Of a stretch of 64,000 nt of DNA, positions 37,557 to 47,062 are shown in pieces. Below the pieces are notes generated by a model. It was not told the DNA's origin. It saw only the letters and a list, made by a program, of their open reading frames with translations, and ran no database searches. The stretch's first letter is position 1. Every line of letters starts with the position of its first letter. The position numbers were made by a program, and so were the translations under genes. This DNA is from DYRB01 sp963802205 (lineage in GTDB: Bacteria; Pseudomonadota; Gammaproteobacteria; Chromatiales; Chromatiaceae): positions 1 through 64,000 of the forward strand of contig CAWDHW010000015.1 in NCBI GenBank assembly GCA_963802205.1. Reading direction: 5' to 3'.

Positions 37557-37712
37557 ATGAGTGCAGTTGCTGCCAGCTCCGTGCGGGGGGCGATGCGCGC
37601 CCTGGTCGCCTCCCGCCGCCTGGATCGGACCGACGCGAGCTACGACCTTTGTAAATCCCAACCGATTGTATCAGCGCTGAAATCCTGCTCATGCGGCCAA
37701 ACGATTCCGTAG
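37557..37712 (+). pseudogene. Truncated gene start after kdpC
   Basis: A strong GAGGAGG ribosome site 5 bases ahead of ATG 37557 opens a frame reading MSAVAASSVRGAMRALVASR and RLDRTDASYDL. After about 37660 the composition changes and the frame ends at 37712, overlapping the integrase start. It looks like the N-terminus of a kdp-operon gene cut by insertion of the integrase. The original product is not recognised. Confidence 0.45.
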
Positions 37713-39010
37713 TGTGCAGGGCACACTGTACGAACATAGGATTCATCGACAAGTTCCGCGAACGCACTACCCCGTAAAACGCTGACGTGGACGCCTACCT
37801 GGCCGAGCTAGGCCGAAAGCCCGGAGTAAAAGGCTGGCAGGTGCGTCAGTCGGCCGATGCTATACGGATGTTGCTGGGGCTGGCCGGGGCGCGATGGGTC
37901 GATGAAGTGGACTGGGCCCACTGGCAAGCGTCGGCGCGGGATCTGGGGCCATCGCACCCGACGGTGGCGCGGGACTATGAGTCAGTGGCCCCGGACGGGG
38001 TGTCCGGGGCGCAGGATGCGATGCCCTTCGCGGCCATCCGGGCAGCCCATGGAACGATCCTTGAGCGGGCCAGCGCGGTGGCGCGGGTGCGGGTGCGGAG
38101 GCTGGCGATCCGCACCGAGCAGACCTATCTGCACTGGTCATGCGCTTCATCGGCTTCTATCAGAGCCGGGACCCGCAGGAGCTGGGGGACGCCGAGGTCG
38201 GCGCCTTCCTGGAGCACCTGGCGGTGCACCGGCAGGTCTCGGCGAGCACGCAAAACCTGGCGCTCAATGCCTTGGTCTTCTTCTACCGCGAGGTGCTCAA
38301 GCGCGAGGGGTTGGCCTTCGGCGACTTCGCCGACCAAACGACCGAAGCGCTTGCCCACGGTGCTCACCCACGGCGAGGTGGCGGCCCTGCTGGGGCAGCT
38401 CTCCGGGACCCGCGGGCTCATGGCCTCGCTGATGTACGGGACCGGGATGCGACTGATGGAGTGCGTGCATCTGCGGGTACAGGACCTGGACTTCGGCTAC
38501 AAGCAGATCGGAGTGCGCAACGGCAAGGGCGGTAAGGACCGGGTCGTCCCGCTGCCGGAGAAGCTGGCGGCTCCCTTACGCCAGCATCTGATTCGGGTCC
38601 GAGAGTTGCACGCGGGGGACCTGGCAGCGGGGCTCGGGGAGATCTATCTGCCGGAGGCGCTGGCGCGGAAGATCCCGGGCGCCTCGAAGGACTGGCGCTG
38701 GCAGTATGTGTTCCCGAGCGGACGGGTCTCGGCGGACCCACGCAGCGGGGTGCTACGGCGCCACCATCTGCACGAGACTGCCCTGCAGAAGACGATCAAT
38801 GCCGCGGCGCGGGCTGCGGGGATCGAGAAGCGGGTCGGGACCCACACCCTGCGCCATTCCTTCGCCACCCACTTGCTCCAGGCAGGCTACGACATCCGTA
38901 CGGTGCAAGAGCTCTTGGGGCACTCGGACGTGTCCACGACCATGATCTACACCCATGTGCCCAACCGCGGGGGCATGGGGGTCCAAAGCCCGCTGGATGC
39001 ATTGGTTTAG
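37691..39010 (+). pseudogene. Integron-type tyrosine recombinase, decayed
   Basis: The tyrosine recombinase C-terminus is clear: HTLRHSFATHLLQAGYDIRT, VQELLGHSDVSTTMIYTHVP, with the R-H-R/H-Y set. The segment KDWRWQYVFPSGRVSADPRS followed by RRHHLHE is the extra block that marks integron integrases (IntI). An N-terminus starting ATG 37691 (MRPNDSVV, then FIDKFRERTTP) is cut by an in-frame TAA at 37775. A missing base near 38136 and an extra one near 38330-38345 put about 66 central residues out of frame before the frame is restored. No attI or cassette array is seen beside it. Confidence 0.75.
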
Positions 39011-39244
39011 GCGTTGGTGCCTGAGGCGGATGGGCCGCAGCGACCCTGCCGCCGCTGTCGCAGGGTCCAGCTTTCGGTCCGGCCTTGCACCTGCCCACTG
39101 CTGTCGTCGGACGACCCTGTGGCCGACGCGCCGGTCACCCCATGCCGGCGCTCGGGCCCACTCGACCCATGCCCAGGCCTCCTCGCCCATCCCCACGCCG
39201 AGTATCCTGAGCCTATGCACGGCGTACCACCCGAGAGGTCCTCG

Positions 39245-41993
39245 ATGCCCGACCAACGCCCAGACCCCGACGCCCTGCTGGAGAAGGTCCAGCGCGAGGA
39301 GGCGGAGCAGCGCCGCGGGCGCCTGAAGATCTTCTTCGGCGGCTGCGCCGGCGTGGGCAAGACCTACGCCATGCTGGTCGCGGCCCGGGAGCAGCACGAC
39401 AAGGGGGTGGATGTGGTGGTCGGCATCGCCGAGACCCATGGCCGCGCCGAGACGGCCCGGTTGCTGGAGGGTCTGGAGGTCCTGCCCCGGCGCCAGATGG
39501 CCGTATCGCGGCCGGCAACTGTCCGAGTTCGACCTCGATGCCGCCCTGACGCGACGGCCGGGCCTGCTGCTGGTGGACGAGTTGGCCCACTCCAACATCG
39601 CGGGCCTGCGCCACCCCAAGCGCTGGCAGGACGTGGAGGAACTGCTCGCCGCCGGCATCGACGTGTATACGACCTTGAACGTCCAGCACCTGGAGAGCCT
39701 GAACGACATCGTCGGGCAGATCACCGGGGTGCGGGTCTGGGAGACGGTGCCGGATCGGGTCTTCGATGGGGCCACGGAGGTGGCCCTGGTGGACCTGCCG
39801 CCGGATGAACTGTTGCAGCGCCTCAAGGAGGGCAAGGTCTATCTCCCCGATCAGGCGGAGCGGGCTGTGCAGGGGTTCTTCCGCCGGGGCAACCTGTTGG
39901 CGTTGCGGGAGCTCGCCCTGCGGCGCACCGCCGACCGGGTGGACGCCCAGATGCGCGACTACCGGGCGGATCAGTCCATCACCCAGGTCTGGCAGGCCAA
40001 GGAGCGGCTGATGGTGTGCGTCGGCCCGGGTCCGGGTGCGGATCGGCTGGTGCGCAGCGCCGCCCGCCTGGCGGCCAGCCTGCGCGCGGACTGGCTGGCG
40101 GTCTATGTGGAGACCCCCAGGTTGCAGCGCCTGTCCGTCGAGCGCCGCGACCGGACCATGAAGACCCTCAAGCTGGCCCAGGGTTGGGGGCGGAGACGGC
40201 CTCCCTGTCCGGGACCGAGTTGGTGCCGACCCTCCTGGCCTACGCCCGGGGGCGCAACGTCTCCAAGCTGGTCATAGGCCGGTCGAGCCACAGCCTGCTG
40301 CGCCGGCTGCTGCGGCCCAGCCCCATCGACCAGCTCGGCGGGCAGCTCGACATGGATGTCTACATCGTCGGCCACCGGCACGACGAGACCCCGACCGAGA
40401 CCCTGCCGAGGGTTCCGAACCTGGGGCGGGAGAAGGAGGGCGCCGGGGGCCTGGGCTACGTCTGGGCGGCGGCGACCTGCGCGGCGACCACCCTGGTGGC
40501 GGCCGGGTTGCTCAACGTGTTCGACCTGGCGAACGTCGTCATGTTGTACCTGCTGGGGGTGGTGCTGGTGACGATCCGCTTCGGCCGGGGGCCCGGGATG
40601 CTGCTCTCGCTGCTCAACGTGGTCGCCTTCGACCTGTTCTTCGTGGCGCCGCGCTTTTCCCTCACGGTGGCCGACACCCAGTACCTGTTCACCTTTGCCC
40701 TGATGCTGGTGGTGGCCCTGGTCATCAGCAACCTGACCGCCAGCCTGCGCTACCAGGCGCTCGTCGCCGGCTACCGGGAACGCCGCGCCGAGGCCCTGTT
40801 CGATGCCGGCCAAGGCCCTGTCGTCGGCCCTCACCGCCGGTCAGATCGTCCAGGACAGCGGCACGCGCCTGGCCGGGGTCTTCCAGGCCCGGGTGTCGAT
40901 TCTGCTGCCGGACAGCCGCGACCGGGTCCAGCCGCCGGTGGTCGAGGGCAGCGGCGACGGCATCCTGGCGGAGACCGACCTGGGGTTGGCCCAGTGGGTT
41001 TATGACCACCAGGAATCGGCTGGGCTGGGGACCGACACCTTGCCGGCCAACCCGGTCCTCTATCTGCCCCTGCGCGCACCCATGCGCACCCGAGGGGTGC
41101 TGGCGATCTGCCCCGCCGATCCGCACGCCATCTTCCAGCCGGAACAGCGGCGGCTGCTGGAGACCTTCGCCGCCCAGATCGCCCTGGCCCTGGAGCGCGT
41201 CCACTATGTCGAGGTGGCCCAGGACGCGGTGGTGAGTATGGAGGCGGAGCGACTGAGCAACGCGCTGCTCGCCGCCATCTCCCACGACCTGCGCACGCCC
41301 CTGACCGGCCTGGTCGGGCTGTCCGACACCCTGGCCGCCGCGGTCGGACAGGGGGACTCGCAGACCAGGGACATCGCCGCGGCCATCCGCGAGGAGACCC
41401 TGCGCCTCAGCGCACTGGTGGTGAACCTGCTGGACATGGCCCGGATGCAGACCGGCGGCGTCACCCTCGACCGGCAGTGGCAACCCATCGAGGAGGTGGT
41501 GGGCAGTGCGCTCCGAGCCAGTGCCCGGGTCCTGGCCGGGCACCGGGTTACGACCAACCTGCCCGCCGACCTGCCCCTGGTGGCCTTCGACGCAGTGCTG
41601 ATCGAGCGTGTCCTGTGCAACCTGCTGGATAACGCCGCCAAATACACGCCCCCGGGCAGCCGGATCGGGCTGGCCGCCGGGGTGCAGGGCGAGCATCTGG
41701 AGGTGCGCGTCACCGATGACGGCCCCGGGCTACCTGAGGGCCTGGAAGACAGGGTCTTCGACAAGTTCATCCGCGGCATGAAGGAGTCTGCCCGTCCCGG
41801 CGTCGGTCTCGGCCTGGCCATCTGTCGTGCCATCGTTCAGGCCCACGGCGGACGGATCAAGGCGACCAACGGTCCGGATGGGGGTGCCGTGTTTAGTTTC
41901 ACGTTGCCGCTCGGCACGCCGCCGAGTCTGGAGGCGCCCGAGCCGGAGCCTCTGCCGCCGCCGGAGCCAGCGCGGGACGCGCCGAGGGACTGA
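39245..41993 (+). pseudogene. kdpD: Sensor histidine kinase KdpD, three frameshifts
   Basis: All parts of a KdpD of about 915 residues are present in successive frames: N-terminal KdpD domain with LKIFFGGCAGVGKTYAML, LLLVDELAHSNIAGLRHPKR, a Usp-like domain (GTELVPTLLAYARGRNVSKL), four membrane helices, a GAF-like region and the kinase core with H-box AAISHDLRTPLTGLVGLSD, N-box LLDNAAKYTPPGS and G-box DDGPGLPEG. An extra G at about 39503, a lost base near 40183 and an indel at about 40801 break it. Its stop overlaps kdpE (TGATG). It senses K+ or turgor; as read it would be inactive. Confidence 0.92.
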
Positions 41994-42694
41994 TGCCCGA
42001 GGCAATGGCCATCCGCGTCCTGGTCATCGAGGACGATCCGCAGATCCGCCGTTTCGTGCGGACGGGCCTGGAGGCGCAGGGGTTCTGGGTGTTCGAGGCC
42101 GATACCGGCCGCCGGGGCTTGGTGGAGGCGGGCACCCGCAAACCGGACCTGCTCATCCTCGATCTGGGCCTGCCCGATCTGGACGGCCTGGAGGTGATTC
42201 GAGGGGTGCGGGGCTGGAGCGCCGTGCCCATTGTCGTGTTGTCGGCGCGCACCCGCGAGACGGAGAAGGTCGCCGCCCTGGACCTGGGTGCCGACGATTA
42301 TCTGACCAAGCCCTTCGGCCTGGCCGAGTTGCTCGCCCGTATTCGCGCCCATCTGCGCCGCCGCGACCTGCCCCAGGACGGGGCCGGGCAGGAGCTACGC
42401 CTCGGCGACACGGTGATCGACCTGGCCCGGCGCAGCGTCGTGCGGGGCGGCGAACCGGTGCACCTTACGCCCATCGAGTTCCGGCTGCTCAGCGTACTGG
42501 TGCGCAACCGCGGCAAGGTGCTGACCCACCGCCACCTGCTCCACGAGGTCTGGGGGCCGAGCCACGCGGACAGCAGCCACTATCTGCGCATCTACATGGG
42601 CCATCTGCGCCGAAAGCTGGAAGCCGATCCGACCCAGCCGGAGTATCTGATCACCGAGACCGGGGTCGGCTACCGGCTGGTGACCGAGGTCTAG
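41993..42694 (+). CDS. kdpE: Response regulator KdpE
   Basis: The product has 233 residues. The receiver domain has the acidic pair in VLVIEDDPQ, the phospho-acceptor Asp in LLILDLGLPDLDG and Lys in DDYLTKPFG. The C-terminal OmpR/PhoB winged helix includes LTPIEFRLLSVLVRNRGKVL and DPTQPEYLITETGVGYRL. It activates kdpFABC when phosphorylated by KdpD. It is intact although its kinase and kdpB are not. Confidence 0.96.
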   Translation: MPEAMAIRVLVIEDDPQIRRFVRTGLEAQGFWVFEADTGRRGLVEAGTRKPDLLILDLGLPDLDGLEVIRGVRGWSAVPIVVLSARTRETEKVAALDLGADDYLTKPFGLAELLARIRAHLRRRDLPQDGAGQELRLGDTVIDLARRSVVRGGEPVHLTPIEFRLLSVLVRNRGKVLTHRHLLHEVWGPSHADSSHYLRIYMGHLRRKLEADPTQPEYLITETGVGYRLVTEV

Positions 42695-42811
42695 CCCAGA
42701 CTCTCTGCGGTAAACGGGCATGGCCGAGGGCGCCAAACTCCTTGTGGTCAGGGAAGTTGAAATGGGGTTATCGTGGCAAGGATTGTCAAAGCGGTATCCG
42801 TTGGATTTTCC

Positions 42812-43441
42812 ATGATGCAGACGACCCATACCCCAGACCCGAAGGTCTTTGTGGTAGACGACGACGAGGCCATGCGCAGTTCGCTCAAGTGGCTCATCGA
42901 GTCCACCGGACTGCGGGTGCAGACCTTCGACTCCGCCGACGCCTTCCTCACCGCTTACTCCCCGGACTGGTCCGGGTGCCTGCTGCTGGATGTGCGCATG
43001 CCCGGGATGAGCGGGCTGGAGCTTCAGGCTTACCTCGCCCGGGAGGACTACCGCCTGCCGGTCATCATCATCACTGGCCATGGCGACGTGGCGATGGCGG
43101 TAAAGGCGATGCAGGCCGGTGCCCTGGACTTCATCGAGAAGCCCTTCCACGACGAGGACCTGCTGGGCAGCCTCCGGCGCGCCCTGGAAGCGGATAGCCA
43201 GGACCGCACCCAACGCGCCCGGCACGCCGACATCCTCGCCCGGCTGGAGTCCCTGACCCCACGCGAGCATGAGGTCATGGGTCTGGTCACAGCCGGGCAT
43301 TCCAACAAGGCGATCGCCGCCGCCCTGGGTGTCAGCGGCAAGACGGTGGAGGCCCACCGCGCCCGGGTCATGGAGAAGATGCAGGCCCCTTCCCTGGCGG
43401 ATCTGGTGCGGATGGCGATCCAGGTGAGTCGCCTCCCCTGA
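42812..43441 (+). CDS. FixJ/LuxR-type response regulator
   Basis: The product has about 209 residues. The receiver domain shows VFVVDDDEAMRSSLKWLIES, phospho-Asp LLLDVRMPGMSGLEL and Lys in GALDFIEKPF; the LuxR/FixJ helix-turn-helix is LTPREHEVMGLVTAGHSNKA and GVSGKTVEAHRARVMEKM. The FixJ subfamily often controls redox or respiratory genes together with a PAS kinase, but no kinase is next to it. The start is one of two adjacent ATGs (42812 or 42815). Confidence 0.9.
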   Translation: MMQTTHTPDPKVFVVDDDEAMRSSLKWLIESTGLRVQTFDSADAFLTAYSPDWSGCLLLDVRMPGMSGLELQAYLAREDYRLPVIIITGHGDVAMAVKAMQAGALDFIEKPFHDEDLLGSLRRALEADSQDRTQRARHADILARLESLTPREHEVMGLVTAGHSNKAIAAALGVSGKTVEAHRARVMEKMQAPSLADLVRMAIQVSRLP

Positions 43442-43547
43442 ACCTCGCACGGCGGCGCTGACGGCCGGGTGACCTGGGCTACGTACAGCCCTCGGAAGTC
43501 TACGGTTCTCTTGCGTTCATTTGCGACTACGCGCCCTTCTCAGGTCT

Positions 43548-44993
43548 ATGGAAACCCCTGTCGCCCGCGGCCATCTCCCAACCCAACCGCCCCCACTCCC
43601 CGCCCTGCGCCTGGATCATCAGGGCCGTCGTCGGGTGGATTACCGGGCACTGGCGACCCTGGCGGCGCCCCTGTTCCTCAACAGTGGGATCCAGGCGGTC
43701 CTGAACCTTACAGATACCTGGTTCCTCGGGCGCATTTCCACCGACGCCACGGCGGCCGTGGGGGCCGTCTACTGGTTCGTCATTGTCTTCCTGCTGGTCC
43801 TCGGGGGTGTCGCCATCGCCGTGCAGACCTTGGCGGCACAGGCGTTCGGGGCGGGAGACAGGCCGGGGGCCGCCCAGGCGACCTGGTCCGGATTCTGGGT
43901 TGTTGTGCTCACCACCCCGCTGTTCCTGGCCGCTGGGATGGCGGGGGCCTGGCTGCTCGCCCCCTTCGGCCTGGCGCCGGGCGTGGAGGGCCTGGCCCTG
44001 GAATTCTGGTTCCCGCGCATGTCCGGGGCCGTGGGTGGGGTCGCCTTGTGGGCACTGACCAGCTTCTTCAACGGGATCGGCCGCACCGGGGTCACCCTGG
44101 TCCTGATGCTGGTGGTGGGCCTGACCAACGCGGCCCTCAACCAAGTCCTGGCCTTCGACCTGGGGCTTGGGGTCGCGGGGGTTGCCTGGGCCACTACGGC
44201 AGCGCAAGTGGTGGGCGTATTCCTGGGGCTGGCGGTCTTCCTCGGGACCCCGGTGAACGCGAGCTACCACACCCGCACCACCTGGCGCCCGGTCCCCAGG
44301 CTCATGGGGCAAGCCTTGGTCCTCGGGCTGCCCATGGGGCTCTTGCCCGCCGCGGACCTGGTGGGTCTTGCCCTGTTCCAGTTGATGCAGGTCGAGTTGG
44401 GGACCGTGGCAGGGGCGGCGACCCAGATCGTGATGATGTTGACCTCGCTCGCCTATATGCCGGCGATGGGGCTTGCCAGCGCAGGGACCACGCTGGTGGG
44501 TCAGTCCATCGGAGCGGGTGACCTGGACTGGGCCCGACGGGTGGGCAACGCCTCGATCAAGGTCAGCGTCGCCTTCATGGGGCTGGTGAGCCTGGTCCTG
44601 GCCCTGGGTGGGCCCTGGCTGCTGCCGCTGTTCGTGACCGCAGCCGACCCCAATGCCGGGGCCGTCATCGTCATCGGGACCCGACTGATCTGGATCGCCG
44701 CCGCCTATCAGGTCTTCGACGGGCTCAATCTGGGGGCCGGGTTCGCCCTGCGCGGGGCCGGTGACGCGCGCCTGCCGGCCCTGCTGGTGGTGGTGTTGTC
44801 CTGGTGCGGCTTTGTACCCTTGGCGCACATGCTGACCTTCGCCCCGGGTCAGGGTTGGGTTTCCGGCCTGCCCCAGTTCGGGTTCGGGGCCACCGGGGGC
44901 TGGGCGGCCCTGCTGCTGTATGTGGCGGCCCTGGGGACTGTGATGGGGCTGCGCTGGCGCTCGGGGGCCTGGCGGCGGACCGCGATGCGCTAA
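43548..44993 (+). CDS. MATE-family multidrug/organic cation efflux transporter
   Basis: The product has 481 residues and twelve predicted membrane helices. MATE features include LATLAAPLFLNSGIQAVLNL, TDTWFLGRISTDATAAVG, the second-half TQIVMMLTSLAYMPAMGLAS with GTTLVGQSIGAGD, and GFALRGAGDARLPALLVV. It probably exports cationic compounds in exchange for Na+ or H+; the substrate is unknown. The ATG at 43548 was chosen. It is convergent with the His-rich protein gene. Confidence 0.9.
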   Translation: METPVARGHLPTQPPPLPALRLDHQGRRRVDYRALATLAAPLFLNSGIQAVLNLTDTWFLGRISTDATAAVGAVYWFVIVFLLVLGGVAIAVQTLAAQAFGAGDRPGAAQATWSGFWVVVLTTPLFLAAGMAGAWLLAPFGLAPGVEGLALEFWFPRMSGAVGGVALWALTSFFNGIGRTGVTLVLMLVVGLTNAALNQVLAFDLGLGVAGVAWATTAAQVVGVFLGLAVFLGTPVNASYHTRTTWRPVPRLMGQALVLGLPMGLLPAADLVGLALFQLMQVELGTVAGAATQIVMMLTSLAYMPAMGLASAGTTLVGQSIGAGDLDWARRVGNASIKVSVAFMGLVSLVLALGGPWLLPLFVTAADPNAGAVIVIGTRLIWIAAAYQVFDGLNLGAGFALRGAGDARLPALLVVVLSWCGFVPLAHMLTFAPGQGWVSGLPQFGFGATGGWAALLLYVAALGTVMGLRWRSGAWRRTAMR

Positions 44994-45024
44994 AGGGTGT
45001 CTGTGGCAGGCGGGTCACACAGGT

Positions 45025-45477
45025 CTAGTTGAGGGTCGAGCGCACCACCGCCGCCACGGGAGTCGCGCTGGACTCATGGTGCTCGTGGCAGTTGGGATCG
45101 TGGCAGTGGTCGCCGGCATGTCCGACCGGACGCCTTTGCGCCAGGTTGCGCGCTCGGGCCTCCAGGGCCACGGACTTGCGCAACCAGGCGAGGCACAGCG
45201 CCACGAGGCGCAGAACGGGCTCGATGTTGTCCGAGGTCGCCACGATGCGCCCGCCGATGGCGTCAAAGACCCGGCCCATCTCTTCGCGACTGCTGTCCGG
45301 CGGGGCGTTTCCGGCGAAGAGGCCCTGGACCACGGCGTCCATCATGGCATCCGGGTCACGCTCCCCGAGGGAGGAGGCGATGCGCGCGATGTGCTGGTAG
45401 ATGTCCTTGGGCTTGAGCTTATCGACCTTGGCGCTGAAGACCCGGATGTCGCAGGTCAGGAGTTCGCGTGTCTTCAT
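45025..45477 (-). CDS. Unrecognised protein with His/Cys-rich C-terminus
   Basis: The product has 150 residues, soluble, mostly helical (IYQHIARIASSLGERDPDAM, EEMGRVFDAIGGRIVATSDN, VLRLVALCLAWLRKSVALEA). The tail reads HAGDHCHDPNCHEHHESSA, with six His and two Cys in fifteen residues, a probable metal-binding segment. I do not recognise the family. It lies 62 bases downstream of the end of no same-strand gene; the flavoprotein reductase gene starts further upstream on the same strand (63 bases gap). Confidence 0.6.
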   Translation of the reverse strand: MKTRELLTCDIRVFSAKVDKLKPKDIYQHIARIASSLGERDPDAMMDAVVQGLFAGNAPPDSSREEMGRVFDAIGGRIVATSDNIEPVLRLVALCLAWLRKSVALEARARNLAQRRPVGHAGDHCHDPNCHEHHESSATPVAAVVRSTLN

Positions 45478-45539
45478 GGGGAGACTCTATAAAGTTGATG
45501 GAGCTTAGGTGGCCCTTAGGGAGCAGGGGGTCCGTGGAT

Positions 45540-46949
45540 TCAGTCCGCCAGCCGCTCCGACTCGACCAGCCCGCCCTGGTTCTTGGCCTCGACCTTGGCG
45601 TAGAGGTCATAGAGGGCTGCCTGCAGGGCCTCCTCAATCACCGGGTGGTAGAAGGGCATGCGCAGCAGGCGCCCGACGGTGAGGTCTTGCTCGATGCACC
45701 AGGCGAGCAGATGTGCCAGGTTCTCGCCCTTTGGCCCGACCATCTCGGCACCGAGGATACGCCCGCTCGCCTTGTCGCCGTAGACCCTCAAGATCCCCTT
45801 GTTCTTTCCCATGATGAGCGCGCGACCCACCGGTGCGAAGTTGATCTGGCCCACGGCGGTGGTCGCGGGGTCCAGATCGTTCCAGCGCGCCCCGACGATG
45901 GCGATGTTGGGGTCGCAGAAATTGATGAAGAGCGGGACCTTGCGGCGGAAGGCCGCGGTCTGCCCATGGGCGGCGTTGTAACCGGCGATGCGCCCCTCGT
46001 CCCCGGCCTCGTGCAAGATGGGTCGGTCCCCGGTGACATCGCCGGCGATGAAGACCGGCAGGTCCCCCACCTGCATGGTGTTGGGGTTGTAGGCGGGGAT
46101 ACCGCGCCGGTCGAGGGCGACGCCAAGCTTCTCCAGCCCCAGCCCCTCGACGTTGGGGACACGCCCGATGCTGCACAGGACCCGCTCCACCAGGACTGAT
46201 TGTTCCCCGGCGGTGACGCGAACCCCCTCGCCCTCGGCGGCGAGGCTGACGGGGTGGCCCAGATGGATCGGGAATTCCTTGCCCAGGATCTCCAGGGCGC
46301 AGCGCTGGACCTCCGGGTCCTGGGCCCCGCCGATGTGGCCGAGTTGGTCGAAGCCGGTGACCGCGACCCCGATCCTGTGCAGGCTCTGGCCCAGCTCCAG
46401 CCCGATGGTCCCCAGCCCAATGACGGCCACGGACTTGGGCAGGTCCTCCAGCTCGAAGATGTCGTCGGTGGTGATGACGCGCTCGCCCAGGGCCTGCCAA
46501 GTCATGGGGACCAAGGGGCGCGAGCCGGTGGCGATGACCACCCGGGAGGCGCGGATGCGCTGGGTGGCCGTCTCCAGCAGCGTCGGCTCGACGAAGCGGG
46601 CATACTCCTGGATGAACTCGTCGCCTAAGTTGTCGGTGCTGTTGCCGAGCACACGATCGACGAAGGTGTCGCGCAGGTCCTGGACGTGCCCCATGACGTC
46701 GCCCAAATCCAGGGTCAATTCCTCATGCCCGTCCACCCCGTAGCGGCCCAACGTGGTGCGGCGGTGGTAGTCCTCCGCGACCTGGATCAGGGCCTTGGAC
46801 GGCATGCACCCGACCCGGGCGCAGGTGGTCCCGGGCTCGCCGCCGTTGATCAGGGCAAAGGTCTTGCCGGCCCGGCGGGCCTGGCCCATGGCGTTGAGCC
46901 CGGCAGTGCCGGAGCCAATGATGGCGACATCCACGATTCTTTCTTGCAC
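45540..46949 (-). CDS. Dihydrolipoamide dehydrogenase-like flavoprotein disulfide reductase
   Basis: The product has 469 residues from GTG 46949, which has GGAG 7 bases upstream; an ATG at 46997 is an alternative. Features: FAD motif VDVAIIGSGTAGLNAM, redox disulfide GTTCARVGCMPSKALIQ (CxxxxC), NAD motif VAVIGLGTIGLELGQSLH, VFIAGDVTGD and a C-terminal catalytic H-E pair (PFYHPVIEEAL). This is a variant of the dihydrolipoamide dehydrogenase / glutathione reductase group, without neighbouring 2-oxoacid dehydrogenase genes, so the true disulfide substrate is uncertain. Confidence 0.88.
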   Translation of the reverse strand: MQERIVDVAIIGSGTAGLNAMGQARRAGKTFALINGGEPGTTCARVGCMPSKALIQVAEDYHRRTTLGRYGVDGHEELTLDLGDVMGHVQDLRDTFVDRVLGNSTDNLGDEFIQEYARFVEPTLLETATQRIRASRVVIATGSRPLVPMTWQALGERVITTDDIFELEDLPKSVAVIGLGTIGLELGQSLHRIGVAVTGFDQLGHIGGAQDPEVQRCALEILGKEFPIHLGHPVSLAAEGEGVRVTAGEQSVLVERVLCSIGRVPNVEGLGLEKLGVALDRRGIPAYNPNTMQVGDLPVFIAGDVTGDRPILHEAGDEGRIAGYNAAHGQTAAFRRKVPLFINFCDPNIAIVGARWNDLDPATTAVGQINFAPVGRALIMGKNKGILRVYGDKASGRILGAEMVGPKGENLAHLLAWCIEQDLTVGRLLRMPFYHPVIEEALQAALYDLYAKVEAKNQGGLVESERLAD

Positions 46950-47062
46950 GGTTTTCTCCAAATCCGGGAAATCAGGGGTATTGCGGCTAGGGCACATGAC
47001 CGCTGATGTTGGGGCTGTATGAGAGAAATAGGACAGGACCTGTCAATCCCGTCGAACGCCTA

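Noticed and set aside
37660..37790. attI/attC sites near the integron-type integrase
   Set aside because: A small palindrome (AGTGTGCAGGGCACACT, about 37711-37727) is present but it lies inside the integrase reading frame and lacks integron core-site features.
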